A stretch of 50,019 bases of DNA from Subdoligranulum sp. (GCA_004555405.1 SFIE01000014.1:1-50019); one strand, 5' to 3'; positions 5,875 through 14,484 are shown, counted from the stretch's first letter. Notes: generated from the letters alone by a model not told the origin. Translations and numbers: made by a program.

Positions 5875-7035
5875 TTGCGCAGCATCTATCTGGACAACGC
5901 AGCCACATCGTTTCCGAAGCCAAAGGGTGTAAGCCTTGCTATGGCGGATTATCTGGATCATGTGGGGGCCACCATCAATCGCTCGGTTTACGCCAGCGCA
6001 CAGGATGCCGGGTTGGTTGCCCTGCAGCTGCGCGAACGGCTGAAACGGCTGTTTCATTTTTCGGGGCCTGTGACTCATGTGATTTTAACCCCCGGGGCCA
6101 CCTGGGGGCTGAATATGGCCATTCATGGCTTTTTAAAGCCCGGCGACCATTGCCTTGTGAGCAGTATGGAGCACAACGCCGTGATGCGGCCTTTGCTGCA
6201 AATGCAGGGTGTTTGTTTTGACAGGATCCCCTGCGGCCGGGATGGCTTGCTGGACCCGGCCGCGCTGGAAGCTCTGATTCGGCCCAACACCCGGCTGGTG
6301 ATCATGGCGCATGGCTCAAATGTGTGCGGAAGTGTGCAGGATGCTGCCGCCGTGGGCAGAATTTGCGCAGCCCATGGCATTGCCTTTGTTTTGGATGCCG
6401 CGCAAACGGCGGGACATATTCCGGTGGATTTTGACGCGTTTCATCTGTCTGCCCTGTGCGTACCCGGGCACAAAGGGCTTTTGGGACCTTCCGGGATCGG
6501 CGCTCTGCTGATGACCGAGGATTTTTCGCGCGCCCTCTCCCCCATTGTGGCGGGCGGCACCGGCAGCGCCTCTGACAGTGAGTATCTTCCGCCCTATCTG
6601 CCTGACCGGTTTGAGCCTGGCACACCCAATATGCCCGGCATTTACGGCTGGGAGGCCGCACTTCGCTTTGTGGAAGAAACCGGCGTGGATGCTTTGCGCA
6701 GCCACGAGCTGCTGCTTTGCCGCCGCTTTTTAGACGGGCTGGAAAGCATTCCCGGCGCTGTTCTTTGCGGCACCAAAGATCTTTCCCGCCGGGTAGGCGT
6801 ATTTTCTATCGATTTTCCCGGGCTGGACAATGCCGAAGCCGCTTTTCGTTTGGAAAGCGAGTTTGGCATTCTTACCCGGTGCGGGCTTCACTGTGCCCCT
6901 GCCGCGCACAAAACGCTGGGCACTTTTCCGCGTGGCACCGTGCGGTTTTCCTTTGGCTTTTCCAATACCGAAGCGGATGTGGATGCCGCTTTGGCTGCCA
7001 TTCAGAGGATCTGCCCGCAGCCGGGCAGCGGCTGA
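5875..7035 (+). CDS. CsdB-like cysteine desulfurase / selenocysteine lyase
   Basis: PLP enzyme of the class V aminotransferase family (SufS/CsdB group), 386 residues, which releases sulfur from cysteine or selenium from selenocysteine onto an active-site Cys. Visible: N-terminal YLDNAATSFPKP, PLP-pocket EHNAV at 99-103, DAAQTAGH at 174-181, the PLP Lys200 in PGHKG, and the catalytic Cys340 in RCGLHCAPAAH. The HCAP context is typical of the group often annotated near selenium-dependent molybdenum hydroxylase genes. The start is TTG at 5875, 9 nt after AAGGAG, since it restores the conserved N-terminus; no ATG is available. It faces away from the yedE operon and ends in its own terminator, so it is a separate transcript. 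Probable role: selenium donor for SelD, or for the Mo cofactor; substrate preference cannot be read from sequence. Confidence 0.85.
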   Translation: MRSIYLDNAATSFPKPKGVSLAMADYLDHVGATINRSVYASAQDAGLVALQLRERLKRLFHFSGPVTHVILTPGATWGLNMAIHGFLKPGDHCLVSSMEHNAVMRPLLQMQGVCFDRIPCGRDGLLDPAALEALIRPNTRLVIMAHGSNVCGSVQDAAAVGRICAAHGIAFVLDAAQTAGHIPVDFDAFHLSALCVPGHKGLLGPSGIGALLMTEDFSRALSPIVAGGTGSASDSEYLPPYLPDRFEPGTPNMPGIYGWEAALRFVEETGVDALRSHELLLCRRFLDGLESIPGAVLCGTKDLSRRVGVFSIDFPGLDNAEAAFRLESEFGILTRCGLHCAPAAHKTLGTFPRGTVRFSFGFSNTEADVDAALAAIQRICPQPGSG

Positions 7036-7039
7036 CTGC

Positions 7040-7071
7040 AATGCGCCTTCTTTGCCGGGGGCGCATTTTTT
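7040..7071 (+). terminator. terminator after the csdB-like gene
   Basis: Perfect 8-bp stem AATGCGCC / GGCGCATT (7040-7047, 7060-7067) with a run of T to 7071, starting 5 nt after the stop codon. Confidence 0.85.
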
Positions 7072-7117
7072 ATGCCTTGCGGCAGGCTGCAAAACGCATT
7101 TTTTATCCGCAGAATTC

Positions 7118-7146
7118 TTGTAAAAGAGCCCCTCTTATGTTATTAT
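7118..7146 (+). promoter_or_regulatory. promoter of the yqeC-selD operon
   Basis: TTGTAA (7118-7123), 17-bp spacer, TATTAT (7141-7146). It sits between the terminator and yqeC and gives an A/T-rich leader of about 78 nt. Confidence 0.65.
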
Positions 7147-7230
7147 ACCGTTGTACTTTTAAAAACACAACGAAAATTATTTTTTTCGGGATTTTCCCAG
7201 AGTTTCCGCTAAAATTATATAAAAAATTCT

Positions 7231-7929
7231 ATGAATAAAAGCAATTTTTCTCATGTTCCCTGCTTTGCCGCAAAGGTTTTGGATATTCAGCCGGGCATTA
7301 CAGCCATCATCGGCGGCGGCGGGAAAACCACTTTACTGTACACCCTTGCCCGCGAGCTTTGCCAAAAAGGCAGCGTGATCGTATGCACCTCCACCAAAAT
7401 CCGCGCGCCGCAGCATATTCCGCTTTTTTCCGGCGAAAGCGATGCCGATTTGCTGGCCGGGCTGCAGCAGTTCCCCGTGATCTGCGCAGCCCAGCACACC
7501 CCAAACGGCAAGCTGTGTGCCCCGGCCTGTTCGTTCGCGCATCTGGCGGGTTTAGCCGATTATGTGCTGGTGGAAGCCGACGGCAGCCGACAGCTTCCGC
7601 TGAAAGCCCACGCGGCGCACGAGCCTGTGATCCCGCAGGGCTGCGGGCAGGTGATCTACCTTGTGGGGGCCGATGGATTCAACCGGCCGATCTCGCAGGT
7701 GTGCCACCGGCCCGAGCTGTTTTCTATGCTGACCGGCACAGCGCCGGATTCTGCGGTTTCACCGGCCATGGCCGCCCGGGCCATCCTGCGCGAGGGCTTT
7801 GCACAAAAGGTGCTGATCAACAAGGTGGAAACCGCCCGTGACTGGGCCAACGCCCGGGAATTTGCCCAAAATATTTCGCTTCCTGTTTTTGCAGGAAGCC
7901 TGCAGCAAGGAGTATTGCAATGCTTGTGA
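7231..7929 (+). CDS. yqeC: selenium cofactor biosynthesis protein YqeC
   Basis: Member of the YqeC family, found almost only with selenium-dependent molybdenum hydroxylases (SDMH). The 232-residue protein has a P-loop-like IIGGGGKTTL at 26-35 and VEADGSRQLPLKAH at 114-127, both hallmarks of the family, and an LINKVE motif near 196-201. A nucleotide-dependent step in building the labile selenium ligand of the Mo cofactor is assumed; no reaction is proven that I know of. The ATG has almost no Shine-Dalgarno sequence, which is odd for the first gene of an operon and may mean low or regulated translation. yqeB begins 10 nt before its stop. Confidence 0.88.
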   Translation: MNKSNFSHVPCFAAKVLDIQPGITAIIGGGGKTTLLYTLARELCQKGSVIVCTSTKIRAPQHIPLFSGESDADLLAGLQQFPVICAAQHTPNGKLCAPACSFAHLAGLADYVLVEADGSRQLPLKAHAAHEPVIPQGCGQVIYLVGADGFNRPISQVCHRPELFSMLTGTAPDSAVSPAMAARAILREGFAQKVLINKVETARDWANAREFAQNISLPVFAGSLQQGVLQCL

Positions 7930-8717
7930 TCATTCGTGGAGCCGGAGATTTAGCCAGCGGCATTGCCCTGCGGCTTTGGCACAGCGGCATTCAGGTGGTG
8001 ATGACCGATCTTGCCGCCCCGCTTGCCATTCGGCGCAGCGTGGCCTTTTGCGAAGCCATTCGCAGCGGCGAGGTGACCGTGGAAGATCTTACGGCGCGTT
8101 TTGCCCCCACGGCGGAGGACGCCTGTGCGCTTTTGGCACAGGGCTTTTTACCGGTTCTGGCAGACCCTGCGGGCGCTTGCCTCGCCCGCCTGCAGCCGGA
8201 CTGTGTGGTGGATGCCATTCTTGCCAAGCGCAATCTTGGCACAAAGATCACCGATGCCCCCATTGTGATCGGCATCGGGCCCGGATTTTGCGCCGGAAAG
8301 GATTGCCATGCGGTGATCGAGAGTATGCGCGGGCACACCCTGGGCCGTGCGATCTACCGCGGTGCTGCCCTGCCCAACACCAATGTTCCCGGCTTGATCG
8401 GCGGCTTTGCCGGTGAGCGTGTGCTGCGCGCCCCTGCCGCCGGCGTTTTTTCTGCTGTGCGCAAAATCGGCGATACCGTAAAAGAGGGCGATGTGACCGG
8501 CTATGTGGCGGGCAAGCCCATGTGCTGTACCATTGGCGGCACACTGCGCGGCCTGATCGCCGACGGTACGCCCGTGCAGGAAGGGCTGAAATGCGGCGAT
8601 GTTGACCCGCGCGGCGATGCCGACTATTGCCGGCTGGTTTCGGATAAAGCCCTTGCCATTGGCGGTGGTGTGCTGGAAGCGCTGCTGCATCTGAGCGGAA
8701 AGTTAGAGGAGAAATAA
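7920..8717 (+). CDS. yqeB: SDMH maturation protein YqeB
   Basis: 265-residue YqeB-family protein (selenium-dependent molybdenum hydroxylase accessory). It opens with a Rossmann-type nucleotide loop, IIRGAGDLASGIALRL at 4-19, and ends with a C-terminal biotinyl/lipoyl-like segment (PAAGVFSAVRKIGDTVKEGDVTGYV, then GTLRGLIADGTPV), a layout typical of the family. The exact reaction is unknown. It overlaps yqeC by 10 nt and precedes selD by 3 nt, so the three are surely one transcript. The yqeB-yqeC-selD grouping is the main argument that this organism uses selenium on a molybdenum hydroxylase. Confidence 0.88.
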   Translation: MLVIIRGAGDLASGIALRLWHSGIQVVMTDLAAPLAIRRSVAFCEAIRSGEVTVEDLTARFAPTAEDACALLAQGFLPVLADPAGACLARLQPDCVVDAILAKRNLGTKITDAPIVIGIGPGFCAGKDCHAVIESMRGHTLGRAIYRGAALPNTNVPGLIGGFAGERVLRAPAAGVFSAVRKIGDTVKEGDVTGYVAGKPMCCTIGGTLRGLIADGTPVQEGLKCGDVDPRGDADYCRLVSDKALAIGGGVLEALLHLSGKLEEK

Positions 8718-8720
8718 ATC

Positions 8721-9770
8721 ATGAAGCAGGACATTAAGCTTACCAAGCTGGCCAGCTGTGCCGGCTGCGGTGCCAAGGTTGGCGCCGGGGTTCTGGCACA
8801 GCTGCTGGAGGGCATTCGTGTACACGCAGACCCCAATCTGCTGGTGGGATTTGACAAAAGCGATGATGCCAGCGTGTATAAAATTTCCGATGATCTGGCG
8901 CTGGTGCAAACGGTGGACTTTTTTCCCCCGGTTGCCGATGACCCCTACACCTTTGGAGCCATTGCCGCCGCCAATGCGCTTTCTGATATTTACGCCATGG
9001 GCGGCGAGCCCAAGCTGGCGCTGAACATTATGGCCATTCCCAAAGCCATGCCCAAAGAGGCAGTGCATCAGCTGCTGCGCGGCGGCTACGACAAAGTGTA
9101 TGAGGCCGGTGCGCTGATCACCGGCGGCCACAGCATTTTGGACGATGAGCCTAAATACGGCCTTGCTGTGACCGGCTTTGTGCATCCCGACAAGCTGCTG
9201 CGCAACAGCGGCGCACAGCCGGGCGATGTGCTGCTGCTCACCAAGCCCCTTGGCATTGGCATTTTAACCACTGCCGCCAAGGTGGATATGGTTTCACAGG
9301 AAACCTATCAGCACGCACTTTCCCTGATGATGACGCTCAACCGCTCTGCCCGCGATGCAATGGTAAAATATCGCGTTCACGCCTGCACCGATGTGACCGG
9401 CTTTGGCCTGCTGGGCCATGGCTGCGAAATGGCCCAGGGCAGCGAGGCCGAGCTTCACTTGCATATGGATGCGATCGATCTCATTCCCGAGGCTCTTGAA
9501 CTGGCCACGATGGGGCTTTTGCCGGAAGGCATGTACCGCAACCGCAGCTTTGCCCAGGCCCATGTGGATGCGGGCAGTGTATCGGTTGCCAAGCAGGATA
9601 TGCTGTATGACCCGCAAACCTCGGGCGGGCTGTTGATCGCCGTGCATCCCGAGGATGCCGACGCCCTGTTGGCCGAGCTGCAAAAGGCCGTGCCCTCGGC
9701 CCAGCGCATTGGCACCGCTGCGCCCTATCGCGGCGGAAAATATATTTTTCTGCACGAAGGCGAAGGATAA
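8721..9770 (+). CDS. selD: selenide, water dikinase (selenophosphate synthase)
   Basis: Makes selenophosphate from selenide and ATP, the selenium donor for selenocysteine, selenouridine and the SDMH cofactor. 349 residues, normal length. The active-site loop SCAGCGAKVG at 12-21 holds Cys16 and Lys19, matching the essential Cys17/Lys20 of E. coli SelD; this version uses Cys where many Clostridia have selenocysteine, and no in-frame TGA is present. Also visible are the ATP/Mg motifs DDASVYK at 48-54, ITGGHSILDD at 133-142, TDVTGFGLLGHG at 223-234 and DPQTSGGLL near 300. A Shine-Dalgarno GAGGAG precedes the ATG, 3 nt after yqeB. selA, selB and selC are not in the window, so whether Sec is also used is open. 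Confidence 0.95.
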   Translation: MKQDIKLTKLASCAGCGAKVGAGVLAQLLEGIRVHADPNLLVGFDKSDDASVYKISDDLALVQTVDFFPPVADDPYTFGAIAAANALSDIYAMGGEPKLALNIMAIPKAMPKEAVHQLLRGGYDKVYEAGALITGGHSILDDEPKYGLAVTGFVHPDKLLRNSGAQPGDVLLLTKPLGIGILTTAAKVDMVSQETYQHALSLMMTLNRSARDAMVKYRVHACTDVTGFGLLGHGCEMAQGSEAELHLHMDAIDLIPEALELATMGLLPEGMYRNRSFAQAHVDAGSVSVAKQDMLYDPQTSGGLLIAVHPEDADALLAELQKAVPSAQRIGTAAPYRGGKYIFLHEGEG

Positions 9771-9779
9771 GGCATACCC

Positions 9780-10838
9780 ATGAAAAAGACCCGATCTGTC
9801 GATTCTGTTTTGCATTCTAAGCGGCTCTGCCTGTTTCTTTTGGCATTCTGTTTGCTGGCCGTTTTTCTGGTTTCTTTTGCCTTGGGGCATTATGACGTTT
9901 CGCTCCGGCAGGTGATGGGCATTTTATGCAATGCCATTCTCGGCCCGCTAACCGGCGGCAGGCTTATGCTGCCCTGTGCATGGACCGATACCATGCAGAT
10001 CGCTGTGCTGAACATTCGCCTGCCCCGCATTCTGATGGCCTGCATGGTGGGCTGCTGCCTTTCCGCAGCCGGTGCCGCCTATCAGGGCGTTTTTCAAAAC
10101 CCCATGGCATCGCCGGATGTGCTGGGCGCTTCATCCGGTGCGGCATTTGGCGCAGCATTGGCCATTTTGCTGGGTGCTTCCTCCCGCATGGTCACGCTTT
10201 CGGCCTTTGCTTTCAGCCTTGCTACTATTGTGCTGGTTTTTCTCATCGCGCGCCATGCGCCCGGGCTGAGGGTGGTCAATCTGATCCTTGCGGGGGTCAT
10301 GATCAGCTCGCTGTTTTCGGCCGGAACCTCTTACTGTAAGCTGGTGGCCGACCCCAGCAGCCAGCTTCCTGAGATCACCTATTGGCTGCTGGGGAGCCTT
10401 TCCGGCACAAAAATCACCGATGTGCAGCTTGCCCTGCCCCCCATGGTGCTGGGCTGCGCTGTGCTGCTGTTGATCCGCTGGCGGCTGAATCTGCTCACCC
10501 TGGGGGACGAAGAAGCCCATGCACTTGGCGTGAATACCGATCTTTTGCGCCTTGGCGTGATCCTGTGCGCAACTCTGATCACAGCAGCCAGCATTGCGGC
10601 CTCGGGCATGATCGGCTGGGTGGGGCTTGTGATCCCGCATTTGTGCCGCAGGCTTGTGGGGGCGGATCACCGCTTTTTAATACCGGCCTCCATGATCACG
10701 GGTGCGGCTTTTTTGCTGATCACGGATGATGTTTCGCGCAATTTGCTGACGGTGGAGATCCCCATTGGCATTTTAACTGCATTTATCGGCGCACCGTTTT
10801 TTATTTATCTGATTTTAAAGCAGGATGCTTCTTTGTAA
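9780..10838 (+). CDS. FecCD-family ABC transporter permease
   Basis: Membrane subunit of a binding-protein-dependent importer of the iron-siderophore/B12/molybdate (FecCD/BtuC) family. 352 residues with about ten membrane helices; diagnostic stretches are NIRLPRILMACMVGCCLSAAGAAYQGVFQNPMASPDVLGASSGA split over 77-121, GVNTDLLRLG near 242-251 and the coupling/exit motif GMIGWVGLVIPHLCRRLVGADHR near 278-300. It starts 10 nt after selD and is followed 13 nt later by xdhC, then by its ATPase, so the transporter genes are interleaved with the selenium cofactor genes. A molybdate (MolB-like) or tungstate substrate fits the context; siderophore or cobalamin cannot be excluded. Confidence 0.88.
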   Translation: MKKTRSVDSVLHSKRLCLFLLAFCLLAVFLVSFALGHYDVSLRQVMGILCNAILGPLTGGRLMLPCAWTDTMQIAVLNIRLPRILMACMVGCCLSAAGAAYQGVFQNPMASPDVLGASSGAAFGAALAILLGASSRMVTLSAFAFSLATIVLVFLIARHAPGLRVVNLILAGVMISSLFSAGTSYCKLVADPSSQLPEITYWLLGSLSGTKITDVQLALPPMVLGCAVLLLIRWRLNLLTLGDEEAHALGVNTDLLRLGVILCATLITAASIAASGMIGWVGLVIPHLCRRLVGADHRFLIPASMITGAAFLLITDDVSRNLLTVEIPIGILTAFIGAPFFIYLILKQDASL

Positions 10839-10851
10839 AGAGAGGATTCCA

Positions 10852-11865
10852 ATGAATGACATTTTTTCTGAACTGCACCATGCCCTGCGCACCGGCTGTG
10901 ACACTGTGCTGGTGACCATTGTGGACGATGACGGCTCTGCCCCGCGCGGCAAGGGCTCACAAATGCTGGTAAGTGCTGCCGGACGGCTGACGGGAACCAT
11001 CGGCGGGGGCGCTGTGGAGGCAAGCTGCATTGCCATGGCCAAAGAGCTGCTGCCCCAAAAGGCTTCGGCGCGGCATCATTTTGCATTACACCCCAACCCC
11101 GGCGAGGATATCGGTATGGTCTGCGGCGGTAATGTTACCGTGTGGCTGCAATACATTGCGGCAGACGATGCCCACTGGCACAGCCTTTTGGCACAGATCA
11201 GCGCGCTGTTTGCACAGCATACCGGCGGACAGCTGGTGCTGTACGCCGATGGCCGCGCGCCGGCGCTGCTGGATGCAAACGGCGCTTGTCTGGTTGCCGG
11301 GCATCCGGAAATTTCAGATAAACCGGAAGCAAAACGCTTTGTGCTGCCGTTTTCCGCCGGAGAGCGCGCTGTGATCTTTGGTGCGGGGCACATTACCCAT
11401 GCGCTGGTGCCCATTTTAAAAAGCGTGGGGTTTCGCCCCGTGGTTTTTGACTGCCGCCCCGAACTGGCGCAGGCAAGCCGTTTTCCGGATGCCGAGCGTG
11501 TAGTCTGCGGCGATTACGCTGCCATTGCGGATTCTCTGGCACTGGCCCCCGAGGATTACCTTGTGGTGATGACCCACGGCCATTTGCACGACTTTGAAGT
11601 GCAGCTGCAGGTGCTGCAAAAGCAGTTTGCCTATGTGGGCGTGATCGGTTCACGCGCCAAAACAGCCGCTGCCCATGCGCGTTTGCTGGCAGAAGGCATC
11701 TCACAGCAGGCGCTTGATCGTGTACACACGCCCATCGGCACCAAAATTCGGGCTGTTACCCCCGAGGAAATTGCCGTAAGCATTGCAGGCGAAATGATCT
11801 GTGTGCGCGCCGAAGCCCGTGACGGCACGCAGGACAGACATCACCCCTGCCCCATGCATGAATAA
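10852..11865 (+). CDS. xdhC: XdhC/CoxI-family molybdenum cofactor maturation factor
   Basis: 337-residue protein that in xanthine dehydrogenase systems binds the molybdenum cofactor and helps add its terminal sulfur before insertion; here the SDMH version presumably handles selenium. N-terminal XdhC_CoxI domain: TIVDDDGSAPRGKGSQMLV at 22-40, GTIGGGAVE at 48-56 and GMVCGGNVTV at 88-97 with Cys91. C-terminal Rossmann domain: VIFGAGHITHALVPI at 174-188 and GVIGSRAKTA near 264. I place the start at ATG 10852 (AGAGG upstream, conserved N-terminus) instead of an upstream in-frame codon at 10825. It splits the permease from the ATPase gene. Confidence 0.9.
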   Translation: MNDIFSELHHALRTGCDTVLVTIVDDDGSAPRGKGSQMLVSAAGRLTGTIGGGAVEASCIAMAKELLPQKASARHHFALHPNPGEDIGMVCGGNVTVWLQYIAADDAHWHSLLAQISALFAQHTGGQLVLYADGRAPALLDANGACLVAGHPEISDKPEAKRFVLPFSAGERAVIFGAGHITHALVPILKSVGFRPVVFDCRPELAQASRFPDAERVVCGDYAAIADSLALAPEDYLVVMTHGHLHDFEVQLQVLQKQFAYVGVIGSRAKTAAAHARLLAEGISQQALDRVHTPIGTKIRAVTPEEIAVSIAGEMICVRAEARDGTQDRHHPCPMHE

Positions 11866-11881
11866 CAGGAGAGGATCACAT

Positions 11882-12658
11882 TTGCGTATCGAGGCTCAAA
11901 ATCTCAGTTTTTCCTATCACAGCCGCCGGGTGCTTTCCGGGGTTTCCTTCCAAGCCGAGCCCGGGCAGCTTTTGGCTGTGATGGGGCCGAACGGCGTTGG
12001 GAAAACCACTTTGTTTCGCTGTATTTTAGGAACACTTTCCTGCTATGAGGGAAGCATACTGATCGGCGGTGCTGACAGTAAAACCCTCTCGGCCCGCCAG
12101 CGTGCTGACAGGATCGCGTATATTCCGCAAATTCACGCCCCCCTGTTTTCTTTTTCGGCGCGTGATATGGTGTTGATGGGCACCGCGCACACGCTTTCGG
12201 CCTTTTCCGCCCCTGGCCCAAAAGAACGGGCGGCCGCCAACAGTGCCATGGAGCGCCTTGGCATTCTGCACTTGGCCGAGCGCAGCTTTCACTGTTTATC
12301 CGGCGGTGAACAGCAGCTTGTGCTGATCGCACGGGCGCTGGCGCAGGATTCTCCGATTCTTTTGATGGACGAGCCCACCTCCAGCTTGGATTACGGCAAT
12401 CAAAATCTGGTGCTTTCGCGGGTGCGGGCACTGGCAGACGAGGGCTATACCGTGCTGCTTTCCACGCACAACCCGCAGCACGCCTTATGTTATGCCGATC
12501 AGGTGCTTGCCCTGTGCGAGGGCAAGGTGGCTGCGCTGGGTGCGCCCGAAAAGGTTTTGTGCCCGGCGCTGATTCAGCAGCTTTACGGCACACAAACCGA
12601 ATTTGTGAACACCAGCCACGGTGTTTTGATCGTGCCTGCAATAGAAAGGTTGGGCTGA
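11882..12658 (+). CDS. ABC transporter ATP-binding protein (FecE/MolC type)
   Basis: ATPase of the importer whose permease is at 9780. 258 residues with Walker A GPNGVGKTT at 35-43, Q-loop Gln83 in IPQIH, ABC signature LSGGEQQ at 139-145, Walker B ILLMDEP at 159-165 and H-loop His196 in STHN. Starts at TTG 11882, 16 nt after xdhC, with AGGAGAGG upstream; the protein's conserved first strand begins exactly there, and no ATG fits. It overlaps nothing and is followed 3 nt later by a methyltransferase gene. Substrate as for the permease. Confidence 0.88.
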   Translation: MRIEAQNLSFSYHSRRVLSGVSFQAEPGQLLAVMGPNGVGKTTLFRCILGTLSCYEGSILIGGADSKTLSARQRADRIAYIPQIHAPLFSFSARDMVLMGTAHTLSAFSAPGPKERAAANSAMERLGILHLAERSFHCLSGGEQQLVLIARALAQDSPILLMDEPTSSLDYGNQNLVLSRVRALADEGYTVLLSTHNPQHALCYADQVLALCEGKVAALGAPEKVLCPALIQQLYGTQTEFVNTSHGVLIVPAIERLG

Positions 12659-12661
12659 GCC

Positions 12662-13375
12662 ATGTTTTTCTGGAGCCCTGAAACCATTCGGTTTCGTGTG
12701 GATGCAGCAAATTACAACCAGTTTGAGCCGCAGCTTGCCCGGCGGCTGCTGCCCTATTTTGCGGCAAATGATCACATTTGTGATGCCGGGTGCGGGCTGG
12801 GCTATCTGAGCTTGGCGCTGGCAAAGGCCGGGTATCGCGTGACCGCTGTGGACACCAGTGAAAGTGCCCTGCAGATTTTACGGCAAAACACTGCCGCGCA
12901 GGGGCTCAGCACCCTCACCGCCCTGCAGGGAAATGTTTTTTCCCTGCAGCCGCCGCAGCTTTATGACGGCATGGTATTCTGTTTTTTCGGCAAAACCGGC
13001 GAAACCCTGCGCGCTGTTAAATCCCAGTGCCGCGGAAAGGCCGTGCTTTTTAAAAAAGCATGGCACACCCATCGTTTCACCGTGCAGCAAAAATCGCTTG
13101 CGCGCTTGCCGTTTCAGAAAACCTGCTGCGAGCTGGATGCCCTGGGAATTCCCTATCAAGCCGAAACCTTTTTGGCCGAAACCGGGCAGCCCTTTCGCAC
13201 TTTAGAAGATGCCATGCAATTTTTTTCGATATATGATCCTGCCGCGCCGAGCGAGGAGGCCGTGAAAAAGCGCCTTGTCTGCGGCAGCTTTGGCGAGTTT
13301 TCCTATTATATGCCCTTTTGCGGGCCGGTTGGGATGATCGTTCTGGACAGCAAAAACATTCCTGACTTCCTATAA
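12662..13375 (+). CDS. class I SAM-dependent methyltransferase in the transporter operon
   Basis: 237-residue Rossmann-fold methyltransferase. Motif I is ICDAGCGLGYLSLALAKAG at 39-57, followed by TAVDTSESALQIL (acidic residue for SAM ribose). The rest does not match a methyltransferase whose target I can name; it lacks an obvious NPPY motif of N-methylases. The C-terminal half has several Cys. It sits tightly between the ATPase gene (3 nt) and the binding-protein gene (29 nt), so it belongs to the operon. Possible roles, all inference: methylation of a chelator or metal complex carried by the transporter, or methylation/detoxification of a selenium compound (TehB-like proteins methylate Te/Se oxyanions). 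Confidence 0.75.
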   Translation: MFFWSPETIRFRVDAANYNQFEPQLARRLLPYFAANDHICDAGCGLGYLSLALAKAGYRVTAVDTSESALQILRQNTAAQGLSTLTALQGNVFSLQPPQLYDGMVFCFFGKTGETLRAVKSQCRGKAVLFKKAWHTHRFTVQQKSLARLPFQKTCCELDALGIPYQAETFLAETGQPFRTLEDAMQFFSIYDPAAPSEEAVKKRLVCGSFGEFSYYMPFCGPVGMIVLDSKNIPDFL

Positions 13376-13404
13376 AGATATACCTGTTTATAAAAGGAGA
13401 TCCC

Positions 13405-14484
13405 ATGAAAAAAATACTTTCTTCCCTGATGGCTGTTGCCCTGCTGCTTTCGCTGTGTGCCTGCGGCTCTTCTCCGGCCGCTTCCTCTGCTGCAGTCAGT
13501 GCATCGGAAACTGCCGCCACACAGGAATTCACCGATTCTCTGGGCCGCACCGTCGCACTGCCCGCCGATATTCAAAAGGTGGCGGTTTCGGGGCCCTTGG
13601 CACAGATCTATCTGTTTGCTCTTTGCCCGGATAAGCTTGTGGGCGTTTCCAACGCCTGGGATGAAACCGCCAAAGCATATCTGGACGAAAAATACGCCAG
13701 CCTGCCCGAGCTTGGCCAGCTTTACGGCGGCAAGGGCGAGCTGAATCTTGAAACGCTGCTTTCCAGCGGTGCCGAAGTGGTGATCGATGTGGGCGAGCCC
13801 AAAAATTCGGCTGCTGAAGATCTGGATGCCCTGCAGCAGCAAACCGGCATTCCGTTTATCCATGTTACAGCCACGCTGGCAGCCTCCGGCGATGCCTACC
13901 GTATGCTGGGCAGCGTGTTGGGAATGCCGGAACAGGCCGAGGAACTGGCCGAGTATTGCGATACCGTTTATGCAAACACCGTCAATCTGACCGACAGCGT
14001 GGAAAAGACAAGCCTTCTCTACTGCTTGGGCGACCATGGCCAGAATGTGATTGCCCGCGGCAGCTTTCAGGCAGAACTGATCGATATGATGAGCAGCAAT
14101 GCCGCCGTTGTGGACGAGCCTTCCAGCAAGGGCACCGGAAACGAAGTGGATATGGAGCAGATCCTGCTTTGGAACCCCGATGTGATCCTGTTTGCGCCCA
14201 ACAGCATTTACGATACCGCTGCCGATGATGCTGCATGGCAGCAGCTGACGGCGATCCAGACCGGGCATTATTACGAGGTTCCCTTTGGCCCTTATAACTG
14301 GCTGGGCTTTCCCCCTTCTGTACAGCGTTATCTTGGTATGCTGTGGCTTTCCGATCTTTTGTACCCTGAGCAGGCGAATTATGATCTTTTCAGCGAAGTA
14401 AGCCGTTATTACCAGCTGTTTTATCATTGCAGCCTGAGTCGGGAACAGTTTGATGCCCTCACCTGCCATTCGCTGCCCCAATAA
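13405..14484 (+). CDS. substrate-binding lipoprotein of the FecCD-type importer
   Basis: Extracellular solute-binding protein of the FecB/BtuF/MolA fold, 359 residues. Lipoprotein signal with Cys20 in the box LCAC, then an Ala/Ser linker, then the domain start TDSLGRTVALPADIQKVAVSG at about 43-63, and the family ending in GPYNWLGFPPSVQRYLGMLWL near 300-320. The second lobe has IYLFALCPDKLVGVSN and the backbone helix. The Trp/Pro-rich GPYNW..PPSVQR stretch recalls binding proteins of molybdate/tungstate importers of this class (MolA type), but I cannot prove it from memory alone. Good AAGGAG precedes the ATG. It is the last gene before the terminator at 14502. Confidence 0.85.
   Translation: MKKILSSLMAVALLLSLCACGSSPAASSAAVSASETAATQEFTDSLGRTVALPADIQKVAVSGPLAQIYLFALCPDKLVGVSNAWDETAKAYLDEKYASLPELGQLYGGKGELNLETLLSSGAEVVIDVGEPKNSAAEDLDALQQQTGIPFIHVTATLAASGDAYRMLGSVLGMPEQAEELAEYCDTVYANTVNLTDSVEKTSLLYCLGDHGQNVIARGSFQAELIDMMSSNAAVVDEPSSKGTGNEVDMEQILLWNPDVILFAPNSIYDTAADDAAWQQLTAIQTGHYYEVPFGPYNWLGFPPSVQRYLGMLWLSDLLYPEQANYDLFSEVSRYYQLFYHCSLSREQFDALTCHSLPQ

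Noticed and set aside
8721..9770. Selenocysteine in SelD
   Set aside because: The active-site codon reads Cys and no in-frame TGA occurs in the gene.
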